Below, in pieces: positions 38,339-46,185 of a DNA stretch of 64,000 bases. The notes below the pieces were generated by a model. It was not told the origin of the DNA. It made no database searches and saw only the letters and a program-made list of their open reading frames with translations. The stretch is taken from assembly GCF_014217855.1 (NCBI RefSeq), contig NZ_CP059059.1:2232001-2296000 (forward strand). The letters run 5' to 3'. The stretch is from Synechococcus sp. HK01-R (lineage in GTDB: Bacteria > Cyanobacteriota > Cyanobacteriia > PCC-6307 > Cyanobiaceae). Numbering within the stretch: the first letter of the stretch is position 1; each line of letters opens with the position of its first letter. The translations under genes were made by a program, and so were the position numbers.

Positions 38339-38583
38339 ACCTCTAATTCGGTCCAGATCTTTTGCCGCCAATAAACGTCTTGCTGAAGCAGAGACAGGAT
38401 CTGAGCACGGGATTCGCCTTCAAAAATCCCAAACACATGGGTACTGCTCTCCGTTGGACCGAGCGTGATCAATGTGCCCTCCTGCTTCAAGGTCGCCAAT
38501 CGAGATAGATGCTCTTCGCGGAAGGGTGCACGTTTTTCTAGGGCGTTCTCGCAGTAAGTACCCCAGAGAACGAATCGTGCCAT
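38314..38583 (-). CDS. YciI family protein
   Basis: An 89-residue single-domain protein of the YciI/dimeric ferredoxin-like fold: VLWGTYCENALEKRAPFREEHLSRL with the family's conserved R..HL pattern and LITLGPTESSTHVFGIF. Function unknown, possibly enzymatic. Its 3' end overlaps the cytochrome gene by 25 bp, tail to tail. Confidence 0.8.
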   Translation of the reverse strand: MARFVLWGTYCENALEKRAPFREEHLSRLATLKQEGTLITLGPTESSTHVFGIFEGESRAQILSLLQQDVYWRQKIWTELEVYPWIQAF

Positions 38584-38685
38584 CGGTCGAGTTTGAACCA
38601 GCTTCTGAAGAAGTATCGCGCAAAGGTTGGCGCAAAGGCACGATCAAACGCTATCTTTGCGGAGTAGATCTCTTTAATCACGATC

Positions 38686-39057
38686 ATGCTCACCGGGAGC
38701 GACCTGCTCACTAAAGTCAAAGAGCTGGGCGATGTCAGCAAGTCGGATCTCGTCCGCGCCTGTGGCTACGTCTCCGACAAGAAAGATGGCGGCGAACGGC
38801 TCAATTTCACCGCGTTCTACGAGGCTTTGTTGGAAGCCAAGGGCGTCAACCTCGGCGCCGGTGGCGGCGCAGGTGTTGGCAAAGGCGGCCGCAAACTCTC
38901 CTATGTGGCGACAGTTCAAGGCAATGGCAATCTGCTGATTGGCAAGGCCTACACCGCCATGCTCGACCTCAAGCCTGGCGATGAGTTTGAAATCAAGCTT
39001 GGCCGTAAGCAGATTCGTCTGGTTCCTGTTGGCAGCACCGACGAAGACGAAGAGTGA
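38686..39057 (+). CDS. AbrB-like transcriptional regulator (cyAbrB)
   Basis: A 123-residue cyanobacterial AbrB protein. The N-terminal region (LLTKVKELGDVSKSDLVRACGYVS) is specific to cyAbrB; the C-terminal AbrB-like DNA-binding fold carries IGKAYTAMLDLKPGDEFEIKLG. These regulators act on carbon/nitrogen balance genes. The acidic C-terminal tail is typical. Its stop codon abuts the trpA stop. Confidence 0.9.
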   Translation: MLTGSDLLTKVKELGDVSKSDLVRACGYVSDKKDGGERLNFTAFYEALLEAKGVNLGAGGGAGVGKGGRKLSYVATVQGNGNLLIGKAYTAMLDLKPGDEFEIKLGRKQIRLVPVGSTDEDEE

Positions 39058-39906
39058 TCAGCTGCTAGCAGCGCTCCGTAGCTGCCGGCAAAAATCACCC
39101 GCTTCCGCCGCTGCAGATCCAGGATCTGCAGCGGCGATTCTTTTGACTAGGGCACTACCAACGATCGCCCCGTCGGCACCCCATTGCTTGACTTGAATCA
39201 CCTGGTCAGGACCAGAAATTCCGAAACCAACGGCCACCGGAATCGAGCAGCAGCCCTTCAGAGATTCCACAAGTGACGCCACGCGTCCTTCCAAATTCGC
39301 GCGTTCTCCCGTCACTCCAGTGACACTCACCAGATACGTGAACCCGCGGCTGGCGGAAGCAATCCTGGCCATGCGCTCTGCTGGGGTGGTGGGTGCCACC
39401 AAAAGCACAAGATCCAGGCCCTGCTGAGCCGCCAAGGGAGACAACCTCTCCGCTTCCTCCAAAGGAAGATCTGGAATCACCAGTCCGGCGGCGCCAGCAG
39501 CAGCGGCTTCGGCAAAAAATCGCTCCGGACCACGATTAAGCAGTGGATTGCTGTAGGTGAACAGAATCACAGGAATCGTGAGTCTTCCCTTCAGTCGTTG
39601 AAGCATCTCAAGCACCTTGCCCGGTGTGGTTCCTGAACCAAGGGCCCGATAGGCCGAGGCCTGAATCACAGGGCCATCGGCGAGCGGGTCGCTGTAAGGA
39701 ATGCCGAGTTCCACCAGGTCGGCCCCATTGTCCTGAAGGCTCAGCAAGACATCAGCGGTGACGTCCAGATCCGGATCGCCAGCCATCAGAAAAGGCATCA
39801 ACGCCATCCGGCCCTCGGCCTTCAGCGTCTGGAAGCGAGCGGTGATGGCGCTGCAGGGCATGGCTTTGGATTCTTGAGAAGCGGCGGATTCCTGGGACGA
39901 CCTCAT
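39058..39906 (-). CDS. trpA: Tryptophan synthase alpha chain
   Basis: Cleaves indole-3-glycerol phosphate to indole; partner of TrpB. 282 residues from ATG 39906; ATG 39861 ([10 protein letters not shown]) is an alternative with a more usual length (267). Catalytic Glu and Asp lie in [15 protein letters not shown]. The C-terminal region contains a 31-bp palindrome and a repeated Ala-rich stretch ([11 protein letters not shown]). Confidence 0.94.
   Translation of the reverse strand: MRSSQESAASQESKAMPCSAITARFQTLKAEGRMALMPFLMAGDPDLDVTADVLLSLQDNGADLVELGIPYSDPLADGPVIQASAYRALGSGTTPGKVLEMLQRLKGRLTIPVILFTYSNPLLNRGPERFFAEAAAAGAAGLVIPDLPLEEAERLSPLAAQQGLDLVLLVAPTTPAERMARIASASRGFTYLVSVTGVTGERANLEGRVASLVESLKGCCSIPVAVGFGISGPDQVIQVKQWGADGAIVGSALVKRIAAADPGSAAAEAGDFCRQLRSAASS
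39106..39136. repeat. 31-bp near-perfect palindrome inside the trpA 3' end
   Basis: CGCCGCTGCAGATCC (39106-39120) is the exact reverse complement of GGATCTGCAGCGGCG (39122-39136), with a single base between. The stem could act on transcripts of either strand (cyAbrB readthrough or trpA mRNA). It encodes the end of TrpA, ADPGSAAA. No T-run follows directly on the cyAbrB strand, so a classic terminator is not proven. Confidence 0.75.
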
Positions 39907-39915
39907 GGGTTGAGC

Positions 39916-40260
39916 CTACGGTTCAGGGCTTGGGGTCTGATCGGAATCCCCTGCAACCTCAGCAAGAAGCCTTTGCTGCTGCTCAGGACTGAGCGCATCG
40001 AAACGAGCCAACAGTTCCGCATCGGTGACCTCGTCGTAGGCCTGGCGATAGCGCCGTCGTTGCTCCATGAAGGTCATTCTTCCGGTGACAACACGGAAGA
40101 GATAGGAGCCGGTCCAGATGATGACGATCACAATCAGAACCGCTTCAGCAGCGATTCCGGCCGAAGCATCCTGAAAACCTGCGGCGGAGAAGGCTCCATA
40201 ACCAACACCACCAAGCACCAGGACCATCAGCCCCAGCAGAATCACCTTGAGACGAGTCAA
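39916..40260 (-). CDS. DUF3007 family membrane protein
   Basis: A 114-residue protein with two membrane helices (about 5-25 and 38-57) and a soluble tail MEQRRRYRQAYDEVTDAELL, matching cyanobacterial/plant DUF3007 of unknown function. It lies 3 bp after ndhL and 9 bp before trpA, an arrangement commonly seen in cyanobacteria, which ties it to the NDH-1/trp operon. Confidence 0.85.
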   Translation of the reverse strand: MTRLKVILLGLMVLVLGGVGYGAFSAAGFQDASAGIAAEAVLIVIVIIWTGSYLFRVVTGRMTFMEQRRRYRQAYDEVTDAELLARFDALSPEQQQRLLAEVAGDSDQTPSPEP

Positions 40261-40263
40261 CGG

Positions 40264-40512
40264 TCAGACCTCTCCTTGACCCTGAAGACGGAAATTAAGG
40301 AAAGGAGCAAACAGAATCATTCCTGGGAAGAACAGGAAGACGAGACCGTAGATCCCAAGCCGCTCGAGCTTACCCATGTGATGCCAACGGCGATTCATCC
40401 ACAGAAACAGCCCCAGCGGCACGATGAAGAGATAGGCCCCACCCAACAACCCATAGGCCACAAGCACGGGAAGCCAGGTTGGATCGAGCAGGCTCGTCAG
40501 GGCATCCAACAC
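40264..40512 (-). CDS. ndhL: NAD(P)H-quinone oxidoreductase subunit L (NdhL)
   Basis: Small membrane subunit of NDH-1 in the thylakoid, needed for stable complex formation and CO2 uptake function; 82 residues with two membrane helices ([20 protein letters not shown] and [15 protein letters not shown]). GTG 40512 is chosen: a longer reading frame reaches 40608 but would overlap the tRNA-Leu gene on the other strand. Confidence 0.88.
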   Translation of the reverse strand: MLDALTSLLDPTWLPVLVAYGLLGGAYLFIVPLGLFLWMNRRWHHMGKLERLGIYGLVFLFFPGMILFAPFLNFRLQGQGEV

Positions 40513-40580
40513 GACATCAATCAACCGGTTGCGTCGAAATCTAGGATGCCGTTCAGGGTGCCGGAAGCCGACCACCCACT

Positions 40581-40666
40581 GGGGGCGTGGCGGAATCGGT
40601 AGACGCACGCGACTTAAAATCGCTTGGGATGAAAATCCTGTGGGGGTTCAAGTCCCCCCGCCCCCA
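40581..40666 (+). tRNA. tRNA-Leu (UAA)
   Basis: 86 nt: acceptor GGGGGCG (40581-40587) pairs with CGCCCCC (40659-40665), discriminator A at 40666. The anticodon loop CTTAAAA gives anticodon UAA; a long variable arm is present, and the T arm is GGGGG TTCAAGT CCCCC. CCA is not encoded. No group I intron interrupts the anticodon loop, unlike many freshwater cyanobacteria. Confidence 0.96.
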
Positions 40667-40740
40667 CTCAGTCTCTGGGCAATCACTAGGGAAGTTCATG
40701 CCCTCTGCCTAGCTTGAAGCTGACGCGAGATCGATGCTCC

Positions 40741-40941
40741 ATGGAGCCCGCAGAACTGCTGCGCTGTCAACAGCGAGATGCGGGGCACGAGCCATGGGGT
40801 CGCTGGGGCACCTACTTGAGCGACCGTCAGTGGGGAAGAGATCAACCCGAATTTCAGCTGGTGCACTCCGGCGCCAGCTACATGACCGCCACCAGCCTGT
40901 TCGCCGACGGCGGCATCATGATGAGCAGTCCTGGGCTCTAA
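40741..40941 (+). pseudogene. Fused remnant of two deleted genes (glucosidase start + SDR end)
   Basis: A 66-codon ORF beginning MEPAELLRCQQRD. Its first part, EPWGRWGTYLSDRQWG, matches the conserved N-terminus of MGH1-type glucosidase-like proteins (RWGPYLSERQWGTVRED). Its last part, SGASYMTATSLFADGG, matches the C-terminus of SDR glucose 1-dehydrogenases (SSYVTGTTLFVDGG). The middle is unlike either. The simplest reading is that an internal deletion joined the start of one gene to the end of a neighbour. It may be untranslated. Confidence 0.5.
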
Positions 40942-42026
40942 CCATCCACCGCGACACGCCAAGCCAGGGTCTCCCCGGCATGGAACAAACGCGGCGCTTC
41001 CGCTGCATCGAGGGCATCCGCCCTGCGATCCGACAGCGTCAGGCTCTGGGGTACCACCTGGGGCTGGCGCACCAGGGTGACCGTTTCGCTGTTGAGAGGC
41101 AGGCGATAGAAACGGGGCCCATGCTCACTGGCAAAGCCTTCCAAGCGATCCAACGCCCCTTGCTGCTCAAAGATCGCGGCGTAGCTCTCCAGGGCGTGGG
41201 CCGCATTGAAGATGCCCGCGCAGCCACAGCTGGTTTCCTTGGCGGAGCGGGGGTGGGGAGCGGAATCCGTGCCCAGAAAGAAACAGGGCTCACCACCGGT
41301 GGCCGCTGCCACGAGGGCACGACGATGGCGCTCCCGCTTCACGACTGGCAAGCAATAGAAATCGGTGCGCAACCCACCCTCAAACATCGCGTTGCGATTG
41401 AGATGCAGATGGTGAGGGGTGATCGTGGCCGCCAGGGTCTGTTCCCCTGATTGGTGCGCAGCGCGGACATAGTCCACAGCTTGTTCGGTGGTGATGTGCT
41501 CCAGCACCACCCGCAGAGAGGGAAACCTGCGGCGCAACGGCACCAGATGCCGTTCGATAAACACAGCCTCCCGATCAAACACATCCACCTCTGGATCGGT
41601 GACTTCGCCGTGGATCAAGAGGGGCAGATCGATCGCCTGCATCGTCTCGAGCACTGGCGTGATGGCGTCTAGCTCCCTGACCCCGGCAGCAGAATTGGTG
41701 GTGGCATTGGCGGGATAAAGCTTCACCGCCGTGAAGACTCCAGCCTCGAACCCCTGCTTCAGATCCTGAGGGTCGGTGGAATCGGTGAGATAGGCCGTCA
41801 TCAGCGGCGTGAACGACAGACCTGGGGGCAACGCCGCCAGGATGCGCTCGCGGTACGCAACAGCGGCCTTCGTGGTCGTCACCGGGGGCCTGAGGTTGGG
41901 CATCACGATGGCCCGGGCGAAAAGACGCGCTGTCGATGGCAGCACCGCCTCCAACATGGCCCCATCCCGCAGGTGCACATGCCAATCGTCGGGGCGACGC
42001 AGGACGATGCGGGATGGGATATCCAT
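40938..42026 (-). CDS. pyrC: Dihydroorotase
   Basis: Pyrimidine pathway enzyme that cyclises carbamoyl aspartate; 362 residues of the homodimeric class II type. HVHLRDG (residues 16-22) provides two metal-ligand histidines, AVKLYPANATTNS holds the carboxylated Lys, and LGTDSAPHPRSAK the catalytic Asp. Start ATG 42026. Its stop overlaps the gene-remnant scar. Confidence 0.94.
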   Translation of the reverse strand: MDIPSRIVLRRPDDWHVHLRDGAMLEAVLPSTARLFARAIVMPNLRPPVTTTKAAVAYRERILAALPPGLSFTPLMTAYLTDSTDPQDLKQGFEAGVFTAVKLYPANATTNSAAGVRELDAITPVLETMQAIDLPLLIHGEVTDPEVDVFDREAVFIERHLVPLRRRFPSLRVVLEHITTEQAVDYVRAAHQSGEQTLAATITPHHLHLNRNAMFEGGLRTDFYCLPVVKRERHRRALVAAATGGEPCFFLGTDSAPHPRSAKETSCGCAGIFNAAHALESYAAIFEQQGALDRLEGFASEHGPRFYRLPLNSETVTLVRQPQVVPQSLTLSDRRADALDAAEAPRLFHAGETLAWRVAVDG

Positions 42027-42036
42027 GGGCGAGGGA

Positions 42037-43695
42037 TCAAACGGGAAGACCAGCCACCGCGGAGTGGAGGGCCTGCAAACGATCCTCGCTGATGCACTCC
42101 CCGGGAATCTGCTCGATCAGCTTCAGCTTCTCCAGACGGGTGCGGGCCGCACCAGGAAGCACCACCAGATGCACCCGGCGGCCCACCTCAAGGGCCTCCT
42201 TGATCGCGTTTTCAAGGGCCAAAGAGGCGGTCACACCCAAATGGGTGACTTCCCGCAGGTCGAACACCACCGCGTCGCAATTGGCGATGGCGTTGTGTTC
42301 ACGGGCAATTGTCTTGGCAACCCCGAAAATCATCGGACCAGCGAGCTGAAAGAGCAGCACGCGGCCAGCGGCCTTGTCGAGAAGCTGCTGCTCCTCAGGA
42401 GCAAGCTCCACATCATCATCAGCGGTGCTGATCGTTTTCACCCGCTTCGACTGCAGGGCGCTCATGCGGTCGATCGTGAGCACGTTGGCCACGAACACTC
42501 CGATTCCCACCGCAGCAATCAAATCGACCAACACGGTCAACGCGATCACGCCATAGGTGATCAGGGCCGCCTTCAGAGACAGGTGATGGGCGCGGCGCAG
42601 GAAATCCCAGTCGATGATGTCGAGACCCACCTTGAGGGCAATGCCCGCCAGCACGGCCAGAGGGATCGTCGACACCAAGGGGGCTGCCAGCAGGATCACC
42701 AGCATCAGGATCACGGCCCTGACAACGCCGGAAAGGGCGGAGCGGCCACCAGCCTGAATATTCACGACGGTGCCCATGGTGGCGCCAGCACCAGGCAATC
42801 CACCGAACAGACCAGAGGCAATGTTGGCGAGGCCTTGACCCACCAGCTCCTTATCGGAATTGTGCTCGGTGCGGGTGAGGCTGTCCGCCACCACCGAGGT
42901 GAGCAGAGCATCGATGCAGCCGAGCATGCCCAGCACAGCGGCATCGATCACCATCAGCCGAATCTGACCTGCTGAAAATGTGGGCAGGTGCAGGGTGGGG
43001 AACTGAGCCTGGAATTCGGGAATGGTGCGCAGATCCGCCGACGCAAACAACGTGACCGACAGGATCGTTCCCACCACCAGAGCCAGGAGCTGGGGGGGGC
43101 AGATCTTCTTCAGCCGGCTGGGGGTCAACCACAGAATCGCCACGGTGATCAGGGCCAGGGCCAACTCGTAGGGCCGAACCCCAGAGAGCAGCTGCGGCAA
43201 CTGAGTCAGCGTGCCGACCACTCCCCCCTTGGGGCTGACCTGCCCCAGGAAGGGTGCCAACTGAAGGATCACGAGAATGATGCCGATCCCGGACATGAAG
43301 CCGGAGATCACCGTGTAAGGCATCTGGGTGACGTAACGACCCAGGCGGAACACCCCGAAGAGGATTTGGAACAGGCCGGCCAGGATCACCACCGTGAAGG
43401 CCATCGCCAGGGCGGTCTCCTTATCGGGAGCTGTGGCCGTAAAGCTGAGGATCACCGAGGTGAACACCACCGTCATCGGACCGGTGGGTTCGGAAATCAG
43501 GGTGGGCGTCCCACCGAACAGGGCGGCGACCAGTCCAATGATCACTGCGGCCCAGAGTCCAGCCGCGGCACCGGCACCTGAGGCCACACCGAAGGCAAGG
43601 GCCATGGGCAGGGCGATCACGGCGGCGGTGACGCCACCAAAGGCGTCACCCCGGAGATTCCGGGTGCTGATGTGATTCAGAAGCACCTTGAACAA
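42037..43695 (-). CDS. bicA: SulP family sodium-dependent bicarbonate transporter BicA
   Basis: Plasma-membrane transporter of the SulP family feeding bicarbonate to the carboxysome. 552 residues; the N-terminal NLRGDAFGGVTAAVIALPMA, GGTPTLISEPTGPMTVV and LGMLGCIDALLTSVVADSL blocks match the characterised BicA of Synechococcus PCC 7002 closely, and a STAS domain fills about residues 440-552. It is divergent from a cation antiporter gene 111 bp away. Confidence 0.93.
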   Translation of the reverse strand: MFKVLLNHISTRNLRGDAFGGVTAAVIALPMALAFGVASGAGAAAGLWAAVIIGLVAALFGGTPTLISEPTGPMTVVFTSVILSFTATAPDKETALAMAFTVVILAGLFQILFGVFRLGRYVTQMPYTVISGFMSGIGIILVILQLAPFLGQVSPKGGVVGTLTQLPQLLSGVRPYELALALITVAILWLTPSRLKKICPPQLLALVVGTILSVTLFASADLRTIPEFQAQFPTLHLPTFSAGQIRLMVIDAAVLGMLGCIDALLTSVVADSLTRTEHNSDKELVGQGLANIASGLFGGLPGAGATMGTVVNIQAGGRSALSGVVRAVILMLVILLAAPLVSTIPLAVLAGIALKVGLDIIDWDFLRRAHHLSLKAALITYGVIALTVLVDLIAAVGIGVFVANVLTIDRMSALQSKRVKTISTADDDVELAPEEQQLLDKAAGRVLLFQLAGPMIFGVAKTIAREHNAIANCDAVVFDLREVTHLGVTASLALENAIKEALEVGRRVHLVVLPGAARTRLEKLKLIEQIPGECISEDRLQALHSAVAGLPV

Positions 43696-43806
43696 GAGGG
43701 TGAGGTCGCGAAATGCTAGGTGTCTGGTTTGAGGGCAGACCTGTCGGACGACCAGGATTCGTCATCACCCTCAAGAGCAGACTTAATCCTCTCCCTCAGC
43801 GTCGCG

Positions 43807-44922
43807 ATGCCCCCCTTCCTGATTGTCGCCCTGGAAGTGCTAGTCGGAATCGCCCTGCTGTTTGGAGGCGGTGAACTGTTCGTCCAGGGCTCCGTCACCC
43901 TGGCTCTGATTCTGGGGATTCCCCAGTTGGTGATCGGCCTGACGGTGGTCGCCCTTGGCACTAGTGCGCCGGAATTGTTTGTGAGCGTTGGCTCCGCCCT
44001 TCAAGGCTCCGCCGATCTGGCGGTCAGCAACGTGGTTGGCAGCAACATTTTCAATGTGATGGTGGTGCTCGGCAGCAGCGCCCTCGTGCTGCCTCTGCGA
44101 GTGGAGAGTCGTCTCGTGCGCAGGGATGTTCCCCTGCTGCTGGCGATCTCAGCCGCCGTCTGGGGCATGGCCTCGGCAGGCCGGGTCACCTGGCAGGCAG
44201 GAGTAGCCCTGCTGGTCGCCTTAGCAATCAACACGGTTTGGGAGATCCGCACGGCTCGGGAAGAGCCTGATGGCATGGAGGAAGCCGAGCCGGAGATCGA
44301 TCCGAGCTCGGCTGATCAGGGGCTCTGGGGGGCGCTGCTGCGCCTGGCCGCAGGCATTGTGCTGCTGGGTTTCGGCTCCAACGTGCTGGTGAAAGGAGCC
44401 AGCGCCGCCGCTGGCTTCCTCGGGGTGAGCGAGGCCGTGATTGGACTCACGATTGTGTCGGCGGGCACCTCGATGCCAGAACTGATCACCTCCCTGGTGG
44501 CGGCGATCCGGGGGCGGACCGATCTGGCCATCGGCAACGTGGTGGGAAGCAACCTGCTCAACCAGCTGCTGGTGCTCAGCTGCGCAGCCCTCGCTTCCGG
44601 GGCCCATGGCCTGCATGTCGACCCGATGCTGATCGAGCGTGATCTGCCGGTGATGGTGCTGACGACCTTGGCCTGCATGCCCATCTTCTGGACCAAAGGG
44701 CGGATCACCCGACTGGAAGGAGGAATCCTCGTTGGCCTTTACATCTTTTATGTGATTGACCAGGTGCTGCCCCGCACCCTGCCGAGCTGGCAAGACGAAT
44801 TTCGACTGGCGATGCTCTGCCTTGTGCTGCCTGCCGTGCTGGTGCTGATCGCCCTCCAGGCGATCCTCTACTGGCGCCAGCTTCGCTATCGCCGAGACAG
44901 CCTCGACAGCGAGCCATCGTGA
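43807..44922 (+). CDS. CaCA family calcium/sodium antiporter (YrbG-like)
   Basis: A 371-residue inner-membrane antiporter with ten or so helices and two alpha-repeats: GLTVVALGTSAPELFVSVGSAL with NVVGSNIFNV, and GLTIVSAGTSMPELITSLVAAI with NVVGSNLLNQ. It exchanges Ca2+ (or another cation) for Na+ or H+. ATG 43807 (MPPFLIVALEVL) is chosen; the reading frame reaches back to 43720 without a signal-like start. Divergent from bicA, which needs a sodium gradient. Confidence 0.88.
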   Translation: MPPFLIVALEVLVGIALLFGGGELFVQGSVTLALILGIPQLVIGLTVVALGTSAPELFVSVGSALQGSADLAVSNVVGSNIFNVMVVLGSSALVLPLRVESRLVRRDVPLLLAISAAVWGMASAGRVTWQAGVALLVALAINTVWEIRTAREEPDGMEEAEPEIDPSSADQGLWGALLRLAAGIVLLGFGSNVLVKGASAAAGFLGVSEAVIGLTIVSAGTSMPELITSLVAAIRGRTDLAIGNVVGSNLLNQLLVLSCAALASGAHGLHVDPMLIERDLPVMVLTTLACMPIFWTKGRITRLEGGILVGLYIFYVIDQVLPRTLPSWQDEFRLAMLCLVLPAVLVLIALQAILYWRQLRYRRDSLDSEPS

Positions 44923-44942
44923 CAGTGAGCAGTCGTGACAGG

Positions 44943-44962
44943 GATCACCTGCTTCGGTGATC
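44943..44962 (+). promoter_or_regulatory. 7-bp perfect inverted repeat upstream of the oxidase operon
   Basis: GATCACC (44943-44949) and GGTGATC (44956-44962) flank a 6-base loop. No T-run follows, so an operator or weak terminator are both possible. A direct repeat TCGTGACAG (around 44917-44925 and 44933-44941) precedes it. The 115-bp gap must contain the promoter of the DUF2231-ctaCDE operon. Confidence 0.45.
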
Positions 44963-45037
44963 AAACACACATAAGGCATTCGCAATCCGACAAGGAGGGA
45001 TGACTCCTGAGCAGAGGCTGATCATTCTTGAAAGGCA

Positions 45038-45553
45038 ATGCGCGGCTTGCTGATGCTCGAGCTGCTCCCACCTCTTAACGACAAGAATCTGCCCTGGCTC
45101 GATGTGATCCACCCGATCGTGGTTCACTTCGTGATCGCGATGGCCCTGATCACGGTCGTCTTCGACCTGCTCGGGGTGATCACCCGGCGGAGAAACCTGT
45201 TTGAAGTCAGCTTTTGGAATCTGGTGGTCGCCACCGTCGCCATCTTCGTGGCGATCATCTTTGGTCAGATCGAAGCAGGTCTGGCCAATCCCTACGGAGC
45301 TGCCCGCGATCTGCTGAATTACCACAGCACGATCGGCTGGTCGCTGGCCGGGGTACTCGGCCTTTTGACCGGTTGGCGTTACGTCGTTCGCCAGAAGGAT
45401 CCCACCGTTCTTCCGGCGGGTTTCCTCGTGATTGACGGAGTCCTGGCCGTGCTGGTGTTCTGCCAGGTGTATCTCGGCGACATGCTCGTGTGGGTCTACG
45501 GACTCCACACCGTTCCGGTGGTTGAGGCCGTGCGCAGCGGAGTGATCTCATGA
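45038..45553 (+). CDS. DUF2231 membrane protein, first of two
   Basis: A 171-residue protein with four membrane helices and the DUF2231 motif DVIHPIVVHFVIAMALI near residues 23-39, whose two histidines may bind heme or metal. It opens a five-gene operon with a second DUF2231 gene and ctaCDE, with 4-bp overlaps between genes, so it is probably an accessory of the oxidase. ATG 45038 or 45053. Confidence 0.8.
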   Translation: MRGLLMLELLPPLNDKNLPWLDVIHPIVVHFVIAMALITVVFDLLGVITRRRNLFEVSFWNLVVATVAIFVAIIFGQIEAGLANPYGAARDLLNYHSTIGWSLAGVLGLLTGWRYVVRQKDPTVLPAGFLVIDGVLAVLVFCQVYLGDMLVWVYGLHTVPVVEAVRSGVIS

Positions 45554-46185
45554 GCCCTCGCTTCAGCGAACTTTTCACAACGATCTCTTCGCCGATCAAT
45601 GAGATCGTCGATCAGTTGGGAGCCAACGATCTCCCCTACATCGTTCCGGTGCATCCGAATCTGGTGCACTTCACCATCGGCCTGTTTGCGATCGGCATCG
45701 CCTTCGACTTCGCTGGTGCCTTTTATCCACTTGAGAAGCGGGTGTTCCGCTACCTCGCCCTGCCGGTCACGCGGGTCGGTTTCCACGATGTGGGCTGGTA
45801 CAACCTGCTGGCCTGCAGCCTGATCAGTTTCTTCACCGTGGGCGCCGGTTTCTACGAGATGTTGCTCGCGGTTCCCCTGCCAGGAGTGCGCAGCGTGATC
45901 GGCCAGAACGCCATCGACACCATGCTGTGGCATGCGGTAGGTGGCGTGGCTCTGCTCCTGATGATCGTTGCCATGACGATCTGGCGCGGCTACCAGCGTT
46001 TCGTCTGGCGCAAAGACTACGGACGTCAGGTGAGCTGGCTCTATCTGGCCTGCGGAAGCCTGATCCTGGTGCTGATGGGCGTCCACGGGAGCCTTGGCGC
46101 CTGGCTCGCCAGCGAATTCGGGGTGCATATCACCGCCGACCAACTCTTGGCGGCAGGTGCTGATCTACGCGAGGTACTGCCATGA
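45550..46185 (+). CDS. DUF2231 membrane protein, second of two
   Basis: A 211-residue paralog with VPVHPNLVHFTIGLFAIGI (about 33-51), LWHAVGGVALLLM and four or five membrane helices. It overlaps the first DUF2231 gene (ATGA 45550-45553) and ctaC (ATGA 46182-46185). Coupling to the oxidase subunits suggests it forms part of, or helps assemble, the complex. Confidence 0.8.
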   Translation: MSPRFSELFTTISSPINEIVDQLGANDLPYIVPVHPNLVHFTIGLFAIGIAFDFAGAFYPLEKRVFRYLALPVTRVGFHDVGWYNLLACSLISFFTVGAGFYEMLLAVPLPGVRSVIGQNAIDTMLWHAVGGVALLLMIVAMTIWRGYQRFVWRKDYGRQVSWLYLACGSLILVLMGVHGSLGAWLASEFGVHITADQLLAAGADLREVLP

